64,000 nt of DNA, taken from Oegoconia quadripuncta. Taxonomy: Eukaryota > Arthropoda > Insecta > Lepidoptera > Autostichidae. Where the stretch lies: NCBI GenBank assembly GCA_949316235.1, contig OX438745.1:1245001-1309000 (forward strand). The letters run 5' to 3'. The notes beneath the pieces are model-generated. The model ran no database searches, had not been told where the DNA came from, and saw nothing but the letters and a program-made list of their open reading frames with translations. The position numbers and the translations under genes were made by a program. Below, one piece after another: positions 43,501-44,369 of this stretch (the stretch's first letter is position 1; each line of letters begins with the position of its first letter).

Positions 43501-44184
43501 AGTTTTATCATTTCATCTACACGTGCACTTATAATAAGGAAAACTATGTTAGTACATATTTTATGAAGTGGGTACTTATTTACGAATAATCAATGCTATC
43601 TTTGGAATGATAATATCGCTACTTTTCGAACGTCGTCGGCAATAAATAACTTTCTTGAAATTTGACTCAATCATTTTATGTTGTTCCTTTCTTTTAAAAT
43701 ACTATGTTACTTAGGCAGAGTTATTATTTTTTAGCTATTCTTTCGATTGGCATCATAAAAGTAGGGTGTTTTTTTTTTCACATTTAAGTCGGTTCGATTC
43801 CCAGCCGAAGCAAGTAATTTTTAGAAAATCTATGAATGCAGAATTACTAACTTTTAAAAATAACATAAAGTCTTCTTTGAGCAAAATTCACTATCTACAA
43901 TATTTAAGGTACTTCCCCTTCATGTCCCATAACTTTGGGACGCCCTGTATATAAGTTACTTCGTAAACATTATTAGTGTTTGTGTGATGGCCGAGTATGG
44001 ATTTCAAATACACACTCACCAAAATATTGACTACGCCGAAGTAGCTGTAGTTAGTGGCCGGGTCGATGTCGAACGTGTACCGCACGTCGTAGTGCCGCGG
44101 CACCACATCCCTCGGCAACCGGTACTCCCCGCAGGTGGCCAACTGCACCGCAGCCAGCACGCATAGGGTTAGATGCCAGCCCAT
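1356..44184 (-). CDS. Aminopeptidase N gene (15 exons seen, 3' end outside window)
   Basis: M1-family zinc aminopeptidase of the insect midgut APN type, which removes N-terminal residues from peptides. Lepidopteran members are GPI-anchored on brush-border membranes and several bind Bt Cry toxins (known for the family). Seen here: a signal peptide (residues 1-19), GAMENWG at about 308-314, HELAH at 344-348 with the third zinc ligand Glu367 after 18 residues, and the catalytic Tyr430 in ISYRKG. The C-terminal ERAP1-like domain starts in exon 9. About 808 residues are encoded in the window, against roughly 930-1000 usual, so the final exons and GPI signal lie beyond base 1. The codon phases of all 15 exons join without a frameshift. 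Which APN class this is cannot be told without alignment. Confidence 0.95.
1840..2400 (-). mobile_element. LINE reverse-transcriptase fragment
   Basis: On the minus strand the core [20 protein letters not shown] and [11 protein letters not shown] are readable, followed after disruption by [20 protein letters not shown] and [13 protein letters not shown]. This is a 5'-truncated, mutated non-LTR retrotransposon of the Jockey/CR1-like type in APN intron 14. It is not a functional ORF. Confidence 0.85.
2401..2789. other. Intron DNA, no gene recognised
   Basis: AT-rich with a repeated short sequence (CTAAACCAAAACCAAAAACG-like text occurs around 2450 and 2635). No coding signal or clear element end seen. 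Confidence 0.5.
2790..3165 (-). mobile_element. GC-rich LINE 3' end with poly(A)
   Basis: Starts on the plus strand with a run of T (the poly(A) tail of a minus-strand insertion), then CGCGGAGAAATGC and a GC-rich body containing GGGTTTTAGTGGGTATCC (minus strand). This resembles the 3' UTRs of lepidopteran non-LTR elements. Base composition contrasts sharply with the AT-rich flanks. The short plus-strand ORFs inside it are not genes. Confidence 0.65.
3284..3393 (-). CDS. APN exon 14
   Basis: 110 bp, residues about 716-752: the cysteine-bearing stretch [19 protein letters not shown] and ALFQSWMD, ending inside the NPIP motif (NP|IPLDLR). Acceptor TTTCCGCAG, donor CCGTGAGT. A GC-rich LINE tail lies 120 bp downstream in the intron. 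Confidence 0.93.
3686..3917 (-). mobile_element. SINE family B (tRNA-derived), copy 1
   Basis: Minus strand reads ACCGATTGGTGTAGTGGATA (A-box region), then a B-box-like stretch GTTGCACGTTCGATTCCCGC, then a body with TGTTTATCCGTTATTTAG and a tail of AAATATTTATTTATTT. The same body recurs at 47152, 56899 and 62300. Confidence 0.85.
3918..4784. other. Intron 13 DNA, no gene recognised
   Basis: Contains an unexplained 114-codon open stretch (4179-4523, plus) without recognisable motifs. Nothing else can be supported. Confidence 0.4.
4785..5468 (+). mobile_element. SINE family A copy 1, split by a LINE tail
   Basis: The tRNA-like head has B box GGTTCGATCCCC and runs to CATCTTCACATAACATC at about 5043, where a LINE tail (to about 5421) interrupts it. 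The SINE 3' end (GTGATTGAGGTCAAGTGC then poly(A)) resumes to 5468. ACATC occurs on both sides of the insert and is probably its target-site duplication. Confidence 0.85.
5044..5421 (+). mobile_element. LINE tail (family L) inserted in SINE A
   Basis: A 5'-truncated non-LTR element whose 3' sequence (CTATTTTAAGTGTACTCTG ... CCTACAAAATAAAGCATTTTT) recurs about nine times in this window. In better copies the upstream part encodes the end of a reverse transcriptase ([11 protein letters not shown] ... YYKI). Confidence 0.85.
5546..5762 (-). CDS. APN exon 13
   Basis: 217 bp, residues about 643-715, with [20 protein letters not shown] and [12 protein letters not shown]. Acceptor TTTCACACAG, donor CAGGTGAGG, leaving phase 0. 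Confidence 0.94.
5815..6083 (+). mobile_element. LINE tail ending in TTTGAG repeats
   Basis: Non-LTR 3' end with TTACATTGAAATAAAATGC followed by the hexamer tail GAGTTTGAGTTTGAGTTTGA. It directly abuts the next family L tail. Confidence 0.6.
6084..6415 (+). mobile_element. LINE tail (family L), copy 2
   Basis: Begins GATATACAAAATCTTCCTC and ends CCTACAAAATAAAGCATTTTT, nearly the same as the copy at 5044. Confidence 0.85.
6761..6923 (-). CDS. APN exon 12
   Basis: 163 bp, residues about 589-643. It contains [15 protein letters not shown] and [13 protein letters not shown], conserved in the ERAP1-like C-terminal domain. Acceptor CCATCAG, donor CAGTGAGT in phase 2. Confidence 0.94.
7140..7410. 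repeat. Interspersed repeat fragment
   Basis: Contains ATCATATCAGCCGAAAAACG ... CCGATCGCTGTGGAGATC ... GTCCAGCAGTGGACATC, a text typical of lepidopteran LINE 3' ends. No coding capacity is assigned. Confidence 0.5.
7607..8091 (-). mobile_element. Helitron-like non-autonomous element with nested SINE
   Basis: On the minus strand it begins TCTAATATTATAAAATAG and ends with a GC-rich hairpin-like GCGGGCGGAAAGCTAG. A 5' TC and 3' CTAG agree with Helitron ends (5'-TC ... CTRR-3'). The body is interrupted by a SINE A copy (about 7655-7990). Family assignment is inference from the ends and from resemblance to common lepidopteran repeats. Confidence 0.55.
7655..7990 (-). mobile_element. SINE family A copy 2 (near full length)
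   Basis: Minus strand: GCCTCCGTGGCTCAATGTAA head, GGTTCGATCCCC B box, body GGTTGGTGGTAGGGCATTTT and CCCCAAATGTGTTGGGG, 3' end with poly(A). Inserted in a Helitron-like element. Confidence 0.9.
8150..8210 (-). CDS. APN exon 11 (61 bp)
   Basis: Encodes [26 protein letters not shown] is the conserved WilFN segment immediately before the YRVNYD motif in exon 12. Acceptor TTTTTCAG, donor GGTAAGG, leaving phase 1. Too short to appear as an ORF. Confidence 0.88.
8267..9290 (-). mobile_element. LINE tail (family L) copy 3, split by another LINE
   Basis: The minus-strand tail has its 3' end at 8267 (CAAAATCAAAATCAAAAAATG). It is interrupted at about 8456 and resumes at about 9050 (TTCATTATTAATTGTGAAAT). 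Comparison with the uninterrupted copy at 39019 shows the break point. Confidence 0.8.
8456..9049 (+). mobile_element. LINE reverse-transcriptase C-terminus, nested
   Basis: The plus strand encodes [20 protein letters not shown] and, after a frameshift near 8600, [20 protein letters not shown], the C-terminal part of a Jockey/CR1-like reverse transcriptase. A 3' UTR follows. Dead copy. Confidence 0.85.
9445..9865 (+). mobile_element. LINE 3' fragment (family L relative)
   Basis: Encodes a degraded [18 protein letters not shown] ... [10 protein letters not shown] reverse-transcriptase tail, followed by a 3' UTR ending GATTTTGATTTTGATTTT. Confidence 0.8.
10167..10431 (-). mobile_element. LINE tail (family F) copy 1, abutting APN exon 10
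   Basis: Minus strand encodes [20 protein letters not shown] ... [16 protein letters not shown], the C-terminus of a non-LTR reverse transcriptase, then a 3' UTR ending in poly(A). Other copies are at 33348 and 52085. Its 5' truncation point sits at the end of APN exon 10. Confidence 0.88.
10432..10572 (-). CDS. APN exon 10 (3' boundary uncertain, abuts LINE)
   Basis: Encodes [20 protein letters not shown] to about EWLANNEG. The WWIPL strand matches the WWVPI segment expected between exons 9 and 11. Acceptor GTTATTACAG. Two donors keep phase 0: GGG|GTTAAA at 10444 and AAG|GTTGGT at 10432. The second is closer to consensus and adds VKNK. The open frame runs straight on into a LINE reverse-transcriptase tail, so the element was inserted at or within about 12 bp of the exon end. 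Confidence 0.8.
10739..10960. repeat. Repeat H copy 1 with perfect hairpin
   Basis: Similar to 39740-39900 (shared text CGATCAATAACTT ... GAAAAATTTCAC). Holds the hairpin AAATTCGCTT-AAAAAA-AAGCGAATTT at about 10775-10800. Probably a degraded mobile element. Confidence 0.5.
11168..11366 (-). CDS. APN exon 9
   Basis: 199 bp, residues about 455-521. [19 protein letters not shown] and [19 protein letters not shown] are conserved at the start of the C-terminal domain. Acceptor GTTTGCAG, donor CAGGTCAGG, leaving phase 0. Confidence 0.95.
11473..11960 (+). mobile_element. LINE 3' end (family I) with ATGT tail, copy 1
   Basis: Plus strand encodes a broken [20 protein letters not shown] ... SKWKSVVSA reverse-transcriptase C-terminus, then GTGACATTATGTATGTATGTATG. 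Further copies are at 32612, 46525 and 46757. Confidence 0.8.
11961..12240. repeat. Interspersed repeat K copy 1
   Basis: Shares GAATTCGATCAAAAAC, ACCACCTTTATTA-like text and GAAGTCCAACAATTTTCGG with 46085-46320. No coding potential seen. Confidence 0.45.
12252..12385 (-). CDS. APN exon 8 (catalytic tyrosine)
   Basis: 134 bp, residues about 411-455. [20 protein letters not shown] then [10 protein letters not shown] continues directly from exon 7 in phase 0. Tyr430 matches the transition-state-stabilising Tyr of M1 enzymes. Acceptor TTTTACTAG, donor CAGTAAGC. Confidence 0.95.
12390..13137. other. Intron 7 DNA, no gene recognised
   Basis: AT-rich. Weak overlapping ORFs around 12664-13081 have no motifs and unusual codon use. 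Nothing supported. Confidence 0.4.
13135..13235. repeat. Imperfect inverted repeat
   Basis: TAGTTACTTC ... ATTTATTTTC on the left pairs with GAAAATAAA ... GAAGTAACTA on the right, with an AT-rich centre holding TTGAAATTTCAA. Could be a tiny MITE. Confidence 0.5.
13870..15111 (+). pseudogene. Mutator-like transposase-related gene, 5' part only (cut by LINE)
   Basis: The predicted structure is a noncoding first exon ending near 13982 (GAAAACG before GTGTAAGT), acceptor TTATTTGTTTCAG at 14513, ATG at 14518, a 31-codon exon ([20 protein letters not shown]...) ending GAACAG|GTCAGT at 14610, an intron, acceptor TTTTTTAG at 14954, then an open exon with [20 protein letters not shown]. The INGNRI...QLQEI stretch resembles the start of the Mutator-like transposase domain (PF20700 type) found in many insect proteins; that assignment is from memory of the family. 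The reading stays open until a LINE begins at about 15111. It lies in APN intron 7 on the opposite strand. Probably a dead transposon gene or captured copy. Confidence 0.45.
15112..16555 (+). mobile_element. 5'-truncated LINE (Jockey/CR1-like) with RT domain
   Basis: Encodes [29 protein letters not shown] and [11 protein letters not shown]. One frameshift near 15495 separates this from the second block ([40 protein letters not shown]) that ends at 16027. The 3' UTR ends TTAATAAATTGAATTGAATTG. Better preserved than other LINEs here but not functional. Confidence 0.9.
16556..16850. other. Intron 7 DNA, no gene recognised
   Basis: AT-rich, nothing supported. Confidence 0.4.
16851..17056. other. 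CpG- and GC-rich patch with GCTCGCC repeats
   Basis: A sudden GC-rich island in AT-rich DNA. It has about five tandem copies of CGCTCGC-type heptamers at 16947-16982, a CACGTG E-box, and a CCAAT-type element (GTGATTGGTTG). ORFs on both strands are composition artefacts. Could be a promoter or regulatory island, or GC-rich repeat debris; no transcript evidence is visible. Confidence 0.45.
18622..18812 (-). mobile_element. SINE family A copy 3 (head missing)
   Basis: Contains the SINE 3' half (poly(A) end at 18622 through TTAAATAAGATGGTGGTAG), lacking the tRNA-like head. Confidence 0.85.
19432..19626 (+). repeat. 5' LTR (195 bp)
   Basis: Starts TGTTAGCG and ends GAGTTTTATTTTATTA; contains AATAAAG, a likely polyadenylation signal. 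Base-for-base the same as the 3' LTR by eye. Confidence 0.95.
19724..21088 (+). other. Probable spliced intron in gypsy leader
   Basis: Donor CAG|GTGAGT at 19724 and acceptor TTTCTACCGCACAG ending 21088 frame a 1365-bp intron. The Gag-Pol ATG (21091) lies 2 bases after the acceptor, so splicing would join a short leader straight to the start codon and remove an A-rich stretch with many upstream ATGs. Confidence 0.6.
21091..25743 (+). CDS. Gag-Pol polyprotein of Ty3/gypsy element
   Basis: 1550 residues in one frame. In order: a Ser/Arg/Lys-rich N-terminus (about 1-110), a gag-like region, two CCHC knuckles ([14 protein letters not shown] at 324-337 and [14 protein letters not shown] at 344-357), an aspartic protease around [12 protein letters not shown] (Asp406), a reverse transcriptase with YMDD at 834-837, RNase H with Asp983 in LHTDAS, and an integrase with an HHCC zinc finger then D1257, D1316 and E1352 (D,D35E). 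The gene order RT-RNaseH-IN is that of Ty3/gypsy. Unusual: the protease triad reads D-L-G where D-S/T-G is expected. It makes the element's particle, DNA copy and insertion machinery. The start is the first ATG after a splice acceptor. Confidence 0.95.
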   Translation: MSDAQTPPLSTQYDANKSGNKRKRHKRSKTRHSASSSSTYRARSKDKRKQRRSPSTSSDSSSSPKRSRKSKKSKRGSTSRRRRSSSSSSSSSVNRRSMSSIKSRSTESSVLTQLVAALEGKTRAPQGHGAQNIIPEFDPQAKTQTMKDWLTKINESATVYGWSERQTIYYSLPRLSGLAKRWYDGLTSVKYSWDEWQTKLLKAFPCEENYGDLLTEMLARKSRRNETLEEYYYDKIRLINRCDITGTKAVDCLTHGIYDHNIRMNAQGSCFKEPEDVLTYFRKISTKKDDIPRKAISLRGPSIIGHQKQSQTMDKSLIKPETKCFNCGVHGHYWQSCPKDLVKCGRCRRVGHTAERCDKNGGVAERTPSGPNTAKKVLQIQTECDAGQKYYKNVTVDGENLKAFIDLGSECTLLSDKVIIKSDASQVESDLPTLKGFANGSIKPKAKVQIRVRIDSVEEDIDAFIIPDSLLPTETSILIGQNLTELPHIRIYKTDTDLTLFKSHDRPIKISVQSDIEVVGVTMVSVVADEQAAFVHIASEACMKPGAEYVIVPGIYSFQEGSADIIVMSLSSTKVKMTGGQLIARGTVIPDCVFASSTRSTSNVTNDKVTLNICRVSKESSHEDESMINFCDLNADSALHGDVKVELTNLLNGYRECFAFSTAELGKTTIAEMHIKLKDDSPVTYRPYRLSFSERQKVKGIIEDLLVNGIIRESESEYASPIIVVPKKNGDLRLCVDYRALNKKTAKDRYPMPLIEDQIDSLSGQKFFTTLDLASGYHQIPIAEDSKYLTAFVTPDGHFEYNRMPFGLCNAPAVFQRLIHRVLNLRKIPGVLAYMDDIIISSKTIPEGMQKLRQVLEALKEANLTLKLSKCHFFGTQIEYLGYEISAEGVKPGLKKTEAVAAFKKPENVHEIRQFIGLASFFRRFVPGFATIAKPLTNLTRASETWVWGPQQEQAFARIKEILISRPILAIYNPSHLTELHTDASQTGIGGILLQRKDEKSPLCAVAYFSRQTTAEENHFHSFELETLAVVMSLNRFRHYLIGVDFKIVTDCNAVRLTWAKRDIVPRIARWWLQAQEFNFTIEYRPGIQMAHVDALSRNPTGSDSFNENPTAAEVKILAIATSKGLDDLQLTDPSLQHIKCILDNDCAEAKDIRNNYMIKNGKIYRRVGDSLKWAVPHDSRWKICHMSHDECGHMAYEKTLDKMKQTYWFPHMTSFVKKYVKACIPCAYAKQPSGRKEGYLHPIPKTPIPFYCVHIDHLGPFVRSKKGNTYILGIIDGYTKFIILKAVRNTKSKTSIAVLKDVFGIFGAPKLLISDRGTSFTSNEFAEFAKELEIKHVKNAVAMPRANGQIERYNRTILASLAALTHGQDDKEWDMHLNTVQWSLNNTLNKGIGKTPSEVIFCKQTVNISEAHLHDLTEENTMINDVIITEIRGHASQTISNNQTDMVKRFDAKRRPAREYKEGELVLVQKQLNNPGDSNKLLPRYSGPYKVTKALGLDRYEISSIEGHSKRKYKNVYAADRMKPWVRLSTPDDDNTNGESSSDSDQMQS
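25744..26925 (+). other. gypsy 3' untranslated region
   Basis: AT-rich followed by a degenerate tandem repeat (see 26405-26675) and a hairpin before the 3' LTR. No env-like ORF. Confidence 0.8.
26405..26675. repeat. Degenerate ~36-48-bp tandem repeats in gypsy 3' region
   Basis: About six units share CAGACCTCGGAGTGAGCGTG followed by CTGCCGA; later units are near 48 bp, earlier ones shorter. Units differ at many positions, so the array is older than the insertion and is inherited with the element. Confidence 0.8.
26926..27120 (+). repeat. 3' LTR (195 bp)
   Basis: Identical to the 5' LTR, followed by the CCCA target duplication. Confidence 0.95.
27220..27750. repeat. Copy of the 'CCGACTTCAAAAAA' repeat family
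   Basis: Text such as CTACAGGTTAGGTGGGCAAT, CCAGCTCGACCTGATGATC and AGTTTCCCTGTG recurs at 57600-58030. Old copy ending about 45 bp before exon 7's donor. Confidence 0.6.
27796..28005 (-). CDS. APN exon 7 (HELAH zinc site)
   Basis: 210 bp, 70 codons, phase 0 at both ends. [20 protein letters not shown] followed by LNEGFATY gives HExxH-X18-E: His344 and His348 bind zinc, Glu345 is the catalytic base and Glu367 the third ligand. All catalytic residues are intact. Donor CCGGTGAGA. The next exon lies 15.4 kb away across the largest transposon cluster in the window. Confidence 0.97.
28010..28640. other. APN intron 6, nothing recognised
   Basis: No ORF or known repeat could be supported. Confidence 0.5.
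28644..28856 (-). CDS. APN exon 6 (GAMENWG)
   Basis: 213 bp, 71 codons, phase 0 at both ends. It carries [30 protein letters not shown] is the exopeptidase motif that binds the substrate N-terminus, here followed by [12 protein letters not shown]. Acceptor TTTTTCAG, donor GAGGTAAGT. Confidence 0.96.
28964..29126 (-). CDS. APN exon 5
   Basis: 163 bp, residues about 215-269, with [20 protein letters not shown], a hallmark of the family. The acceptor TTTTTTGATAG is preceded by a MITE whose end lies about 37 bp upstream. The donor CAGGTAAGT leaves phase 0. Confidence 0.94.
29163..29815. mobile_element. MITE family G copy 1, carrying a nested retroelement tail
   Basis: Terminal inverted repeats ATTAGGTCCTTACCTATGAA (left) and TTCATAGGTAAAGACCCAAT (right). 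The interior from 29400 matches 52526-52955 in reverse orientation. A segment at about 29193-29393 is absent from the other copy and is flanked by GAAATTAG on both sides: a nested non-LTR tail ending GCAATAAAGAATAAGAATAA. Confidence 0.8.
29926..29973 (-). CDS. APN exon 4 (48-bp microexon)
   Basis: A very short exon encoding [15 protein letters not shown]. It is supported by the acceptor CTTTTTTCAG, the donor GGTAAGTT, and phases (enters and leaves in phase 2) that join exon 3 to exon 5 exactly. It is easy to miss in automatic annotation. It occupies the variable loop before the MSTYLVAF motif. Confidence 0.85.
30095..30140 (+). mobile_element. SINE family A head fragment
   Basis: CGCCTCCGTGGCTCAATGTA through ACGATTCGGAGA, then sequence stops matching at about 30140. 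Confidence 0.8.
30150..30875 (-). mobile_element. LINE reverse-transcriptase fragment beside APN exon 3
   Basis: Minus strand encodes [39 protein letters not shown] and [14 protein letters not shown] (RT domains), then a degraded C-terminus. The Cys in the first motif replaces the usual Asp of DLSKAFD-type motifs. Same orientation as APN, in intron 3. Confidence 0.9.
30913..31071 (-). CDS. APN exon 3
   Basis: 159 bp, residues about 146-199. It contains [19 protein letters not shown], the diagnostic M1 family segment. The acceptor is TTTTCACCAG and the donor AAGTATGC. A LINE reverse-transcriptase fragment begins about 38 bp downstream of the donor in the same orientation. Confidence 0.95.
31080..31688. 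other. APN intron 2, nothing recognised
   Basis: AT-rich, no supported feature. Confidence 0.5.
31690..31823 (+). mobile_element. LINE C-terminal fragment beside APN exon 2
   Basis: Encodes [20 protein letters not shown] then [19 protein letters not shown], the conserved C-terminal tail of a non-LTR reverse transcriptase; opposite strand to APN. Confidence 0.75.
31850..32121 (-). CDS. APN exon 2
   Basis: 272 bp, residues about 56-146. It carries [10 protein letters not shown] and [19 protein letters not shown], standard for the N-terminal beta domain of M1 aminopeptidases. The acceptor is TTGTTACAG and the donor GAGTGAGT leaves phase 2. Contains possible N-glycosylation sites (NNT, NYT). 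Intron 1 upstream is about 11.9 kb and full of mobile elements. A LINE remnant on the other strand ends about 27 bp from the donor. Confidence 0.93.
32170..32447 (+). mobile_element. SINE family A copy 5
   Basis: Complete head (CCCGTGGCTCAATG, GGTTCGATCCCC) with a shortened body and the 3' end GTGATTGAGGTCAAATGC, in APN intron 1. Confidence 0.88.
32612..32860 (+). mobile_element. LINE family I tail, copy 2
   Basis: GCGAATGTGGATGGTAGTG to GACTTTATGTATGTATGT. The following 170 bp also match the region after the 47-kb copy. Confidence 0.8.
33018..33250 (+). mobile_element. SINE family C (tRNA-derived), copy 1
   Basis: Head GTTTGGTGTAGTGGTTAGAA, B-box-like GGTCGCGGGTTCCAATCCCA, body CTGGTATCCACAACACAAGC, TATTTATTAT tail. 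Related to family B. A minus-strand copy is at 50940. Confidence 0.8.
33348..33540 (-). mobile_element. LINE family F tail, copy 2
   Basis: Poly(A) tail at the left (T run), then ATCTCACCTGATGGGAAG and the [19 protein letters not shown] strand; truncated at 33540. Confidence 0.85.
33545..34300. other. APN intron 1, nothing recognised
   Basis: No gene; a small minus ORF at 33898-34140 has no motif. Confidence 0.4.
34303..34380 (-). other. tRNA-like remnant (old SINE head)
   Basis: Minus strand: ATCGTGGTATAGTGGCAAGC then GGTTTTCGAATCCGGCTAAG give A- and B-box-like blocks. The B box is imperfect and no cloverleaf is convincing, so a functional tRNA gene is unlikely. Confidence 0.45.
34797..35168 (-). 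mobile_element. LINE-tail fragment plus SINE family A copy 6
   Basis: 34797-34915 starts with TTAGAATTAGAATTTATTTA (reverse-oriented tail of a non-LTR element). 34918-35168 is a shortened minus-strand SINE A with its B box (GGGTTCGATCCCC) and diverged head. Confidence 0.75.
35684..36016. mobile_element. Harbinger-like MITE, intact copy (333 bp)
   Basis: TIRs GGCCCGTATTAATAAAC and ATTTATTAATACGGGCC, with the 3-bp target duplication TAA (35681-35683 and 36017-36019). The interior repeats ATTAATAAAC three times with CTCAAGAC-type text. A 3-bp duplication and GGCC ends fit PIF/Harbinger. Two other copies (54025, 61233) are broken by insertions. Confidence 0.85.
36503..36777 (-). mobile_element. 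SINE family A copy 7
   Basis: Minus-strand SINE with full tRNA-like head (GCCTCCGTGGCTCAATG at the right end); its 3' part carries a TTCG(TTCG)n expansion near 36538. Confidence 0.88.
36778..37684. other. APN intron 1, nothing recognised
   Basis: AT-rich DNA, no ORF above about 60 codons with any motif. Confidence 0.5.
37685..38262 (+). mobile_element. SINE family A copy 8, split by a LINE tail
   Basis: The SINE body runs to CCACCTTCGAC at 37858 and resumes at about 38192 (CTCAACTTCACTTAAC ... poly(A)). Between lies a complete family L tail (37859-38191) ending GATTTTGATTTTGATTTTGA. Confidence 0.88.
38370..38475. repeat. TATATTTA low-complexity tract
   Basis: Irregular repeats of TATATTTATATA/ATATTATTTA. 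Confidence 0.9.
39019..39560 (-). mobile_element. LINE tail (family L), uninterrupted longer copy
   Basis: Minus strand: tail with 3' end at 39019 (TTGATTTTGATTTTG), extending past GGTTCCTGTTGATATACAAA to about 39560. Useful as the undisrupted reference for the copy at 8267. Confidence 0.85.
39740..39900. repeat. Repeat H copy 2
   Basis: Shares CGATCAATAACTT and ATGAAAAATTTCAC with 10739-10960. Confidence 0.45.
39911..41233 (+). mobile_element. Mariner element, intact
   Basis: Imperfect TIRs GTGTAAAAAGTATCGGGAAT (from 39921) and, as reverse complement, GTGTACTAAGTATCGGGAAT ending at 41225. Encloses a full transposase. Exact outer ends are uncertain; TA dinucleotides occur at both. Confidence 0.88.
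40108..41181 (+). CDS. Mariner transposase (D,D34D), intact
   Basis: 357 residues, within the usual mariner length (about 345-360). The N-terminal half has two helix-turn-helix regions ([40 protein letters not shown]). RLVPKELN stands in the place of the family WVPHEL motif. The catalytic Asps are in [14 protein letters not shown] and [13 protein letters not shown]; 34 residues separate the last two, the mariner spacing. No stop or frameshift. It cuts and pastes the element at TA. A mariner in APN intron 1; may be active. Confidence 0.95.
   Translation: MENIVEQRVCLKFCVSNDISCGESLKMLRNTYGESCISKTRAYEWYKAFKEGREVVVDLPRSGRPSTATTKENIDRIKKLVLENRRMSLRELASEVNISFKSVHNILIDILGMKRVAARLVPKELNFVQKAQRKHVAEDMVSRASTDQTFMKRIITGDETWVYEYDMQTSQQSSEWRLENEPKPKKPRQSRSKIKVMLTVFFDYRGVVHSEFLPEGETVNKEYYLGVMKRLRESIRRKRPDLWQHNSWMLHHDNAPSHTAIIVKEFLAKNSTKVLDQAPYSPDMAPSDFFLFPKLKLPLRGKRFESIEAIKENSLNELKAIPQIAYEKCMEDWVKRWRCCIASDGAYFEGDKINLDE
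41250..41420. repeat. Interspersed repeat fragment
   Basis: Text ACGGATCGGGCTGAAATTTG and CATGCAGGTAGATGTTATGG is common in lepidopteran repeats. No coding function. Confidence 0.45.
41728..41812 (-). mobile_element. SINE family A head fragment
   Basis: Minus strand: GCCTCCGTGGCTCAATGTAA to GGGGTACATGTTTAAGTA. It ends 15 bp from the next element. Confidence 0.85.
41828..43947 (-). mobile_element. 2120-bp DNA transposon with ~270-bp TIRs, copy 1
   Basis: Ends CAGGGCGTCCCAAAGTTATG and its reverse complement, flanked by TATATA on both sides (TA target). The inverted arms extend about 270 bp. Same length to the base as the copy at 54632. Lies 72 bp from APN exon 1. Confidence 0.95.
42174..43235 (-). 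CDS. Transposase of Tc1/mariner superfamily, DD40D as counted
   Basis: 353 residues, intact. An N-terminal DNA-binding part with HTH segments ([20 protein letters not shown]) is followed by the DDE_3-type core: Asp in WTDESNF, Asp in [10 protein letters not shown], and Asp in [13 protein letters not shown]. Counting residues between the second and third Asp gives 40, unlike mariner (34) or Tc1 (D,D34E) and near the rosa/visitor-type DD41D groups. The protein is identical to the copy at 55344. It would catalyse excision and TA insertion of the element. Confidence 0.93.
   Translation of the reverse strand: MAYQVSFDLMEAYFLNDKDISRSLRWYGVKYPDRQIPSRKVLKRLVNNLKTLGRFDKRPREPQQENHTINDEELGILIYFSAFPKASVREGEHEIGVSKSKIHRVLKKHGFKSYVEGRLVQKLLPGDTERRKNFCLDIQARLLEDPNFLDNIIWTDESNFSNNGMYNRNNNRIWSKENPLRVTETNNQVRFSLNCWCGLLKNRVFLIHFYQGTLNTEKYLGILQILRDKIRNHSAAEQENLIFQQDGAPAHNSRRAADFLNECFPTWIGTNGPIRWPARSPDLTPLDFFFWGYVKDMLYKKRYENVGELQTELCHITSSVHHKMIRKSTGSGLIKRLAICVRQEGSHFEHLIN
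44020..44184 (-). CDS. APN exon 1 (signal peptide, start codon)
   Basis: The 55 codons begin with the ATG at 44184. The start is chosen because the first 19 residues form a typical signal peptide (hydrophobic [15 protein letters not shown]) followed by the conserved mature start [19 protein letters not shown]. The exon ends at GTGAGT in phase 0 after GVVNIL. An acceptor (TCTCTTTGCAG) sits just upstream at 44197, giving 12 bases of 5' UTR in this exon and implying a separate upstream noncoding exon, which I could not place. The donor is 72 bp from the end of a 2120-bp DNA transposon. Confidence 0.9.
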
Positions 44185-44295
44185 CGTGTGTGCTCACTGC
44201 AAAGAGATATACGAGTAAGTTTAATTTTATTATATTTTAGAAGTTTTCTAGCGGAGACCATGCACCAGAGCAATTTACCAAAATCGTTAAATTCG

Positions 44296-44362
44296 AATTC
44301 AAATCAAATGATTTGAATTTCTTGACATGTAACTTCACAATAAATATTGTGAAGTTACATGT
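44296..44362. repeat. Two adjacent near-perfect palindromes upstream of APN
   Basis: 44296-44319: AATTCAAATCA-AA-TGATTTGAATT. 44325-44362: two 18-bp arms (ACATGTAACTTCACAATA and its reverse complement) around AA. They lie 100-166 bp upstream of the first coding exon. Confidence 0.9.
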
Positions 44363-44369
44363 GATATAC

